A stretch of DNA of 64,000 nt from the NCBI GenBank assembly GCA_950097015.1, contig CATNEN010000038.1, forward strand, positions 186,001 to 250,000. The letters are read 5' to 3'. The notes beneath the pieces are model-generated. The model searched no databases and was not told the origin of the DNA. It saw only the letters and a list, made by a program, of their open reading frames with translations. Shown one piece after another: positions 47,208-55,900 of the stretch (the first letter of the stretch is position 1; each line of letters begins with the position of its first letter). The DNA comes from Macrostomum hystrix. Taxonomy: Eukaryota > Platyhelminthes > Macrostomidae. Position numbers and translations under genes: made by a program.

Positions 47208-47318
47208 ATAGCTTCGGGGTGATATTGTACGCGCAGTGTAGCAACTCGCTCGATCTTCGCTGATCTTAAAGGCTGTATGCAGCAGGCCATTGCAGCTTAA
47301 ACAGCTGTCACCGATCAG
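47208..47318. repeat. About 115-bp dispersed repeat, copy 1 (weakly 5S-rRNA-like)
   Basis: Matches 48605-48723 in the same orientation with few differences. Shared core: CTCGCTCGATCTTCGCTGAT, then CTTAAAGGCTG, GCAGCAGGCC and GTCACCGATCA. The order CGATCT..CGCTGATCT..AAGCT..GCAG..GGCC recalls the 5S rRNA internal region, so a 5S-derived SINE or 5S pseudogene is possible. The resemblance is judged by eye only. Confidence 0.6.
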
Positions 47319-47840
47319 GTAGCTATAGGATGTCGGACTGCAGGACAGCCCTCACAGAACAAGAGGTAGCCTTGACGAGCCCGTTATTCAACTGAAGTAA
47401 CGGGGAGTTAATTAGTGTCTATAGCTTAAGGCGAAAAACTGTTTTGGACTCGCTCTCTTTGAGAGTTGAAGAAAAACAGAGTATGAGAGCTACGTCATTT
47501 TAGTCAAATTCGTCCGACATTATAAACTTATACAGTCCTGCTTTACACATAATATGAGTTACATCAGAAAACCGAAAACTTGTTAACTTTTCTGCGCAGA
47601 ACAAAATGTAACAAATTTATTAATTCGCCAAGTAAATTAAGAGTAAAAAACTAAATATATTTAGAGAGCTTTAGTTTTTACTTGGAACTCAAAGTTTTGT
47701 TCTGTGATTGTCCATATACGAGTGTATTTCATGTCTTAACTATTTAATTGTCATCTGTAAATGTATTTTGTCTATACTCTATAGTATGTGGTCTGTATAA
47801 TCGCATGAGCGCCGCAATCAACCATTGGTGAGTCTTGCAT
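47319..47840. other. 3' flank of the small secreted-protein gene
   Basis: Mixed composition with no coding region seen. It should include the 3'UTR of the minus-strand gene at 47841-48092. No canonical AATAAA close to its stop was found. Confidence 0.4.
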
Positions 47841-48092
47841 TTATCCTGCATGTCTGTTAGCCTCGGTGAAGTCAGCAATAGCGCACTGCCGCTCCCTGAT
47901 TGTAGTTAATTGCCGGCAGCTGAGATTCGGTTTCAATTTGCTGCACTCACAGTCGTAATCAGAGTCGCAATCTCTACCGAACTTTTGCTCCAGGCAGGCC
48001 GTGTACATTGCGGATTGCTGTTTGTTGATGCTTGCAGCGGAGATTAAAGAGGCCACGACAGGAATAGCCAGGCAGATTAGGTGCAGGCGCAT
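47841..48092 (-). CDS. Small secreted cysteine-rich protein (83 aa), hypothetical
   Basis: Single-exon minus-strand frame beginning MRLHLICLAIPVVASLISAA, a clear signal peptide with likely cleavage after ISAA or nearby. The mature part, about 63 residues, has exactly six cysteines (33, 42, 48, 50, 59, 70; spacing C-x8-C-x5-C-x-C-x8-C-x10-C), consistent with three disulfides. It is rich in charged residues. I do not recognise the family. A TATA box at 48147-48141 would place transcription start about 30 bp downstream, near 48115, so this ATG gives a short but usable leader. An in-frame ATG at 48110 would leave almost none and would put six residues before the signal core. No introns are needed. 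The gene is bracketed by the two copies of a 115-bp direct repeat. Function unknown. Confidence 0.55.
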   Translation of the reverse strand: MRLHLICLAIPVVASLISAASINKQQSAMYTACLEQKFGRDCDSDYDCECSKLKPNLSCRQLTTIRERQCAIADFTEANRHAG

Positions 48093-48137
48093 TGCTGTTA
48101 TCTCTGACATGGTACAGGGAGACAGGACTATTGAGCA

Positions 48138-48147
48138 TTTTTTTATA
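48138..48147 (-). promoter_or_regulatory. TATA box of the small secreted-protein gene
   Basis: Minus-strand GTATAAAAAAA lies about 50 bp upstream of the chosen ATG (48092). It is in the right place and orientation for a core promoter. Confidence 0.5.
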
Positions 48148-48249
48148 CAAAAGAATTGAGATTCTACAGCCCATGCAGGATAGAAATGGCACCTGATGAG
48201 CCGTATATAATAAAGTAGGGGCTGTACAAATAGTAGATAGAGCGACTCC

Positions 48250-48375
48250 CGACCCCACTGGAACAATGTGTGTCCTGTTAAATGGGTATAACCAGCACAT
48301 TAGTTGGAGAGGGAGGGTCGGGCGTCCCCCACAGTCCATGGACTGAACAGTTGTACGCAGCGTTCAGAAGCTGCG
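48250..48375 (+). mobile_element. SINE family 1 fragment
   Basis: Plus-strand CCACTGGAACAATGTG, GTTAAATGGGTAT, GGCGTCCCCCACAGTCCATG, ACTGAACAGTTGTACGCAGC and TTCAGAAGCTGCGGCTGC follow family 1 body order with internal deletions. The tRNA head is missing. It lies just upstream of the small secreted-protein gene. Confidence 0.7.
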
Positions 48376-48604
48376 GCTGCAAATACTTACACTTCTCCAC
48401 CAAACGTAAATACACTCGCAGATATGAAGCAGTCTCGCTTAGATTTACGGTCCGAGCAGTGCTACCTCAAAAATATCGCCTACCAAAAGAAAAGGAAGTT
48501 TTGTGACTATAAAATGTATTCCGCAAACATTCCGATTGCCTGCAGAATTCCGATCGAAATCCGATGATCCGAAATCTGACTGACATTTTGTTATAATACC
48601 CCCC

Positions 48605-48723
48605 TATAGCTGCGGGGTACAGATATTGTACATGCAGTGTAGCAGCTCGCTCGATCTTCGCTGATCTTAAAAGCTGTACGCAGCAGGCCCATGCAGCCTA
48701 AACAGCGAGTCTGTCACCGATCA
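48605..48723. repeat. About 115-bp dispersed repeat, copy 2
   Basis: Second copy of the 47208-47318 repeat, same orientation. This copy reads GATCTTCGCTGATCTTAAAA then GCTGTACGCAGCAGGCCC, and has a few extra bases before CTGTCACCGATCA. Confidence 0.6.
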
Positions 48724-49486
48724 CCCTGTAGAAAAGGTGCTGGCTAAACGGTGGCGAAACGGCGGCTACGATCGATAAATATCCCGATAAATTTGCTGTT
48801 TTGCTGGCTGAATTTACTATCAGTGGCTAAATTTCGCCACCGCTCGGCCATCGATCAATATTTCAGAAATCGATTGATGTGCAAACCACTCTCGTCGTAT
48901 GAAAGCACAGTTGTAGTTAACATTTTATTTAAAATACTTTATAAGCTAAACTACTCTTTATTTTGCAAGCCTATAATATAGTAATTGCAGTTGCATATTT
49001 TCTTTTTTGGACGATAATTTTTCGCTTACATAATCGCTGGTTGTTGGCGACTGGCTAGTACATTTCGCCACACAACAAATTAAATTATAAGATGTGCCAC
49101 TATCTTTCCATTGCCATATTTTTCGAAGAAAGTAATAAATATATGAGTCGTTTAATTATGCAAAACTAATGCGCGTGTATTAAATAAAAGTTAACTGCAT
49201 TTGTTTTACTTTGTTTTAAGGTGTTAAGATTTAAGTCATTTTCTAAAAGATGAGTGTAACTTTTCCCACTCGATATCCCGCTCGACATTCTGATCGATAT
49301 TCCGACAGATAATGCAGTGTACTTAAACAAAAGCTAGAAGAAATATATAAAAATAATAAGTCTCTATATATTTTTAATACTCATTATAGTTTTTTATAAT
49401 AAGCATTATCTTTTTCCACTATTTTTCTCCAAAACAAAACAGTTAAAATGCATTACATTTCAATAAATTAAAATGCATTAACTGTC
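48724..49486. other. AT-rich spacer, no gene seen
   Basis: Contains ATCGATAAATATC and GATCGATATTCC-like words but no organised repeat. The short frame at 48751-48981 is not supported as a gene. Confidence 0.4.
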
Positions 49487-49745
49487 GGGATGATGCACTT
49501 ACTGTCGGGTCATGTGGTGATTTAACTGTCCGGACGATGAATTAACTGTCGGGATGATGGATTAACTGTCGGGATGATGGATTAACTGTCGGGATGATGG
49601 ATTAACTGTCGGGATGATGGATTAACTGTCGGGATGATGGATAAACTGTCGGGATGATGGATTAACTGTCGGGATGATGGATTAACTGTCGGGATGATGG
49701 ATTAACTGTCGGGATGATGGATTAACTTTCGGGATGATGCATGCA
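49487..49745. repeat. 20-bp minisatellite, about 13 copies
   Basis: Unit ATTAACTGTCGGGATGATGG, nearly invariant in the centre and degenerate at both ends. Confidence 0.95.
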
Positions 49746-49989
49746 TTAAATATCGGGATAAATTATTGACTGTGGGGTCATGTCCTGATTTACCTGTCGG
49801 GACAACTGATTAATTGTCGCTAATTCATTTTCTGGTTCCTGCTTCTTGAAAATGTTTCGTCCTTTGACGACCCGGACGGCGCACTGTGACATCCGCAACA
49901 GGACGGAGTTTTTTTAGCAGAAGCCGTACGAGAGGCTCCCAAGACTCCTGCCACAGCGCTTGTGCGACCAGCGTGTCAACGATTTTAAC

Positions 49990-50590
49990 CTGTACTGACT
50001 TCCTGTCGGAGCGGATACACTGGTGGTCGGGGACCTAAGCACTCGTCACCGGATGCGGGACCACTCCTGCCAAGCCGATGACCACCTGGGAGTGGAGCTT
50101 GAGCGATGGGTGGCGGCCGATGGCTTCCTCGCCTCGGCAGCCCTACCTGCGTCAGCTACCGCGGTGTTGCCTCAGCACCGGACGTCACCTTCGCCAATGC
50201 GATCTGGTCCGAATAGATTTCCTAGCACCCCTGGCAGACGAAATGGTTTTCGACCACCTAACAACGGGTTCATGGCTGCCGCCTTTCCGCGGCGGACCTG
50301 TCTGGCTTCGTCCGGCAAAGTGCAGCCATTGCTGGAGTCTCCGCATGGAAACTCCTCGCGCAAAGTAGGGTTTTTCGCTGCTGACCCAGGCCTTCCAGCT
50401 CACATGGCCCGGCTACTGCTGAGAGCTGCAGACATTGAAGCGAACCCGGGCCAGCCCCGTCAGGCCCAGTCTCACAAGCCAGGCAAAGCTGAGGCTGCCA
50501 AAGCCCCTTCGCCTCCTGCAACAACTCAACGCGGCTGGTCTTTGGACCCGAAGGACACGCAGGACATTGCCTACAAGAAACTAATCTGAC
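49990..50590 (+). pseudogene. Non-LTR retrotransposon (LINE) fragment: endonuclease piece and 2A-like motif
   Basis: Plus-strand remnants: 'LVVGDLSTRHRMRDHS' resembles the VVxGDFNAHH segment of LINE apurinic-type endonucleases. It is followed, after a frame change, by 'APDVTFANAIWSE' and then a stop. Further on, 'LLLRAADIEANPGQ' (near 50410-50450) matches the DxExNPGP 2A-like motif found at the start of some LINE ORFs, with the last Pro changed. The order (endonuclease piece before the 2A piece) is not that of an intact element, so this is rearranged wreckage. Confidence 0.6.
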
Positions 50591-50819
50591 CCTGTCCCGC
50601 TCCTGCTAATCTGGCAGAATGCTGGGTGCCATGATGAATCGTCACGGCGAAGCCGTTCTATCCGCTCACGGGGGGCGTGAGGGCCGCGAAGGGATCCCAT
50701 TCTGTGACGCCCCAGACGGCACCCATGGCGCGATATCTGGGATCTAACGAAGGGACTGTCATCTGTCTTACTTACGACAGACTGCCGAGACCCCTGCTGA
50801 TCGACATCGGCCTTAGTGC

Positions 50820-51375
50820 TGCCGCTGTTGTTTATAGGTGTTCGACTCGGTGTTGAGAGCCGCGCTACCATTCGTCCTTCGGGCCTATCGGGTACCGCAG
50901 CAGCTTGTCAACACGATCATGTCGCTGTTCAGCGGCACACGCGCTGCTGCCGTGATGGCGGACGGCCTGTCAGACCTGTTCGACACCTCGTCTGGAGTCG
51001 TGCAGGGCGACACGCTAGCGCCGTTCCTCTTCATGCTGCTCCGGTACTGGGCACTACGGATCGCGCTCCCCTCAGCGGAAGACGGCTTCCTGCGCAGATG
51101 AATCGGCCGCCGCTACAACGAAAAGTGCCTCAGCGTGCTTGACTACGCCGACGACCTCGCCCTCCTGTCATCTTCTGCTAAAGCTGCAGAGCGCCAGATA
51201 GACAGGCTTGTCGAGGTGGCGGCAAGCGGCGGCCTACTCGTAAACACAAAGACCGAGGTGCTGACGGTGACGGCCGACATTACAATGGAGCTGACATGCC
51301 GCGGCGCAGACGGGCAGACGACCACGTTTGCACGCTGCCAGTGGCGTTGCGCTGCAATTAAACGGGGGGCTTAGG
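50820..51375 (+). pseudogene. LINE reverse transcriptase fragment
   Basis: 'FDSVLRAALPFVLRAYRVPQ', 'GVVQGDTLAPFLFMLL' and, in a second frame, 'LDYADDLALLSS' with 'LVNTKTEV' are the core RT motifs (AFDSV, G-QGD-LAPFLF, YADD, L-N--KTE) of a CR1/Jockey/RTE-like LINE. A stop and a frame change separate the blocks, so the copy is dead. It is cut at its 3' end by the inverted-repeat segment beginning at 51356. Confidence 0.75.
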
Positions 51376-52301
51376 GCGCATCCTTTTATTTATATTCTGC
51401 GTGACCTACTCTCGTTCTCTCTATTGCTTATTTTAGCCTAACTTATCCTAGCGCTCTCTAGTGTTCCTTTCAGATTTCTAAGTCTTATAGTCTACGACCG
51501 CCAGTGCGCTCGGTCGAGTGACAAGCGCCCCAACCCGAACTGGCGCTCTCATTCGGACCAGACACGGCGATCTCAACGCTCTTCATTGGATGTGTCGCTT
51601 TTACGAAGGCAGCCCCACCCGCGTCAGCTCACGCGGGGTCGCCACCGTACGTAAACTTCGCTCACGATACTTGGTCCGAACACCTGTCCTGGCGCTCGGA
51701 TAGGCAATCCGACCAACCTTGAAATCGCTATCGAGGTCATGCCGGCGAAAGCCGTGCCTGAGGTGCCACCACAGACCAGCTTCCCCTATCAGAATGTTGA
51801 CTGGACAAGTTTCCAGACCTGCCTGAAAGCCAGGCTTGCGCGCCGGACTCAGCTCACACCGTGGTGAACCACCTGGCCTATGCCATCATGGACGCCGCCA
51901 ACGCTTCGATTCCTCGCGGAGCCCGCTGCACCCCGTTGTCCTGGTCCTGAGGCCGAAGCGGCCTGCGTCGATCGGTTTGGAGGCGCTCCGCGTGCTATGG
52001 CAGCGCCCAGACTGCGACGTTGCGGCAGCCCGTTTTCAAGCAGCAGCGGCGGCGGCTGTAACAGCCATCCACAAAGCCAAGGGAGGCGCTCTGGGCACCT
52101 TTGTGACGGACAGTCGCCAGGAACTCAAATCAGCGGTCCTGTGGCGTATCATCCGTCCTCAGTTTGGAGCCCATCATCCACCGCGGGGCTGACCTCCAGC
52201 TTCTGGCCCATCTACCTCAAAGTGAAATTTTGAGATTGGGGTCATTTTGAGGTCACGCAGAATATAAATAAAAGGATGCGCCCTAAGCCCCCCGTTTAAT
52301 T
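51356..52301. mobile_element. 946-bp segment bounded by perfect 52-bp inverted repeats
   Basis: The 52 bp at 51356-51407 (starting AATTAAACGGGGGGCTTAGG and ending GCGTGACCT) is an exact reverse complement of 52250-52301. The interior, plus strand, carries another degenerate LINE piece: 'VNFAHDTWSEHLSW', and a 'NVDWTSFQTCLKARLARR' segment typical of the endonuclease-RT linker. Either this is a TIR-bounded insertion into a LINE, or the 52 bp is a LINE 3' end present in two tail-to-tail copies. A CCAGTGGCG word outside both arms favours the second reading. Confidence 0.65.
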
Positions 52302-52314
52302 AGCTGCAGAGGGA

Positions 52315-52560
52315 GGCTCTGGCGGCCGCCACTGGAATCATTTGGGGTCGTGCGGCATGGCGCAGCCCCTCCTGACCATCTTGTCCGCTGCCTCGGATCA
52401 GAGCCAGGCCGGCGTGCCCCGGGACCCAAATCACAGTGGACCTGTGCTCGCTGGCCAGCTGCTGGAGCAGGATCGCGGCTTTTACGGTGGCGTGGACTGC
52501 AGCCATTCGAGAATAACTTCTCAGAGCACCACGCTCCTGAGTTTAGGCGATATATATATT
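52315..52560 (-). pseudogene. LINE RNase H domain fragment
   Basis: Minus-strand 'VKAAILLQQLASEHRSTVIW' running into 'VPGHAGLALIRGSGQ' matches the 'WVPGHAG--GNE-AD' block of LINE-encoded RNase H. The catalytic follow-on is altered and the frame ends soon after. It is oriented opposite to the RT fragment at 50.8-51.4 kb. Confidence 0.65.
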
Positions 52561-52913
52561 TTTTTAAGGCTTGAACGAAAGCGAAAAACACGCTGGGCGC
52601 AAAGATTAGGGTGATAAAAAGCGAGTAGCTTAAAATGACATAGTCAGTCTGCCTTTCCGCCAGTCTTTCTGATATTATAACTATATAATGAAATAAATTG
52701 GAGGAAATAACAATTTTCTAGTGTTGATTTCGCAATTCAAAGAATTTCTGCCAATTTCTCTGCTAGTCAATTTGAAAATCGCCGTTCGTTTACTCGTAAT
52801 AAAATTTGGCGCTGAATTGATGGTCAGTGCCGCGTTTAACGATGATCTACATTGCCTGCATTAAATATGATTCAGGTTTTTACTTTTGATTTTATGATAA
52901 AATCGACTTAAGG
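52561..52913. other. 5' flank of the MYBBP1A-like gene
   Basis: Transition from LINE debris to unique AT-rich sequence upstream of the ATG at 52914. No clear promoter element. Confidence 0.4.
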
Positions 52914-55900
52914 ATGAAAACCGAGAAAAGGAAAATTCTCAGTGATAAAGACTTCACCCAGATATTTTGGAAGCTTAGTTCAGGATTTAGTGAGGAGCGC
53001 GATGCCGCATGCTATGAACTTCTTGGCTATCTCTTTGAAACGAATGATCATGTATGTGAAAAAATGGCTGTGAGTAATTTTATTATTTTTTAACAACAAT
53101 TTGGTTTCTGTTTGCACAATAAACACATGTATTTAGAGCTAATAAAGTTTGGTTAGACACTTTAGTTTTAGCTAGCTACATTTTTTAGTTTTTTATGATC
53201 CCCAGCTAGGGGCTACAACTAGGTTACTAGGTCCTTCGGCTATTTACTTATGCATTGTGCTAACTTTTAATTTATTTTATTCTAAGGATAACACAATGCT
53301 TGTTATATAAGTCTATTTATTATTTCACTTAGCTATGACTTTTTTGCAGTGTTTCAAACAGAATAACTTTATTAAAAAATTGTAAAACACTTAGATTTTA
53401 ACTTTTTGTGTTTGAGCAGCGAGACACTTTTTTATACTGCGCTGTTTTAATTTATACACTGTTTTTTTATACCAGTCATACTTGGGATACCAATGGACTA
53501 GAGTCATTTATTATTCCAAAATAGTAGATTGAACTTGCTAGAAGTGAACTAATTCAGCTAAGTCATATCCAAACCAGGAGCTCTAAGGTTTTTGATAGAA
53601 AATAGTGTGCACTAGGCTACAACCTCTAATTAATAAATTAATAAATTATAAAATTATAAGTTATGTTTTTACATAAATTTAATTTGTGAAATATAGTATA
53701 ATGGTAGGCCTATTGGCTATGTTAGTGTTTGCTTTGTCCATTCCAATATCACCATTTTGGATTGAAATTAGCATTTGGAATAAGAAATTAGAATATCTTG
53801 GATATGATCTAAAATGTAGCCATCAGGTGCAGAATTTTTGTTAGGATCCTTTGTGTTGGGAAAGTTAAAATTAAATTATAATACGCCTAATATTTATATC
53901 AAGTTGCAACTAGTAACTCTAGGCCTAAATTATTTCAAATTATCTTGCTATAAAAGTATAGCCCATAAGCCGAAGCTTATTTTTTAACTTGGCTAGGGCC
54001 CTACTAAGCAGTCCCTGTATAGCTGTAGCTAGCATTTATAAATTGTACATGTAATGACTCAGCTAAGCCTGGGTTGCAAAAAAACAACCCAGAAAACAAA
54101 AACAACATTTAGTCCTGGGCACAAGGCTTGGCATTGGCTTGGTCTGGTATTTCCTGCAGCCATTTGACCTGGTTAGCATGTCTGCAACCATTGGTGTTGT
54201 CGCACTGCATGTCCAGCAAGTTGCCCTCTAGCTTGGGTAGGTGGCTATTGATATGCTGTAATTTAATCAGTATTTTTCAATCAGGCAAAGAGCAATAAGT
54301 AGCGTGCAAAGTGTACATAAAGCAGTGTACAATGCAATGTATTCAGCTAGTGGCATGACAGTATTCAATGAATTTCACTAAATTAGCACTCACTCATTTA
54401 CTTGTAAAACTTTGTAGTCATTAGACTATGATTAATATTTCAAAAGTGTTTTTGTTTCTTTAGCAACTAAAGCAGCATTTTCCTTTGCATTATGGCCACT
54501 TGTAAGTCAACAAAATTTACTTACTGGTGTAGCAACTTGCAAAACTGTATGCACTAATAACTTTAAAGTAGCCTACTAGGTTGTTCATCTTTAAGTGATG
54601 TAAGCATCTGCAATGCCATGCAAGCCAGTCATTAGCTCTGTGGTGGTTGCTCATTCTGCTAGGCACTGTGACAACAAATAAAATGTACTTGTATGTTGAA
54701 CTATCTAGTTAAAAAATGGTCAATTTTTTTAGGAGCAGCGGGCAGACAATGTTGGACTGGCAGATCGTTTGCAGTACACCTTAGAAAGGCTATTTAAGGG
54801 CCTTGCTGGCATCAAGCCAGAGTCTAAGCATGGCTTTTCTTTGGCGCTAGCTTTGGTAAGAATTTATTCGTTGATTGTTCTGTAATAAAGTGCAAATTTT
54901 TCTACTTTAGAAGCATTCTAGATTTCTATAAGAACTTGTTTTATTTCAGTTGCTTGAGAAACTGCACAAGAATCAGGTTCGATCTGCATTCACAACAGCC
55001 GAAAAGTGCCTGCTAGAGATGAAAGTGGATTCTAAAATGGTATGCTTTTTGTCCTAATGCTTTAGAGATCTTTTTTTAATGATTGCCTGTTATGGTGATT
55101 CCAAAAAATGGAAATCATTAATCCCAGAAATCAAGATCGATTAAACAGAATTAGTTGCTGCCGACGTCGGTATCAATATCCAAAAAGTATGAATTTTGTT
55201 CCTAAAATCTTTATATTGATTCCCGAAATTGGGATCAGTTTCTCAGAAATCCGGATCAATATCCCAGCGATCGGGATCAGTATCTCAGAAACCGGGATCA
55301 GTATCCCAGAAATCGGGATCAGTATCCCAGAAACCGGGAACAGTATCCCAGAGATCGGGATCAGTATCCCAAAAATCGGGATCAGTATCCCAAAAATCGG
55401 GATCAGTATCCCAGCGATCGGGATCAGTATCTCAGAAATCGAGATTAGTATCCCAGAAACCGGGATCAGTATCCCAGAAACCGGGATCAGTATCCCAAAA
55501 ATCGGGATCAGTATCCCAGCGATCGGAATCAGTATCTTAGAAACCGGGATAAGAATTCCAGAAATCGGGATCAGTATCCCAGAGATTGGGATCAGTAACT
55601 TAGATTAGAAATCGGGATCAGTATCCAAGAGTTTGGGATAAGAATTCCAGAAATCAGGATCAGTATCCCAGAAATCGGTCGATTAATTTAGTTATCCCAA
55701 TCCCAGTTACGTTGATCTGAATATCCAAAATGTATCGACTTTCGGATTAATTATCATCCCTAACTCTATTTTTAGGAGGCCTCTTCGAAGAAGGCGGGTG
55801 CCTGCCTGCTAGTCCTGGTTGCCACTCGCAGCGGCGCATTCGCCAAGCTGCGGCCCAATCAGCGCTGTCGTATCATTGACGCTGTTTCGCAGCTGCTTGA

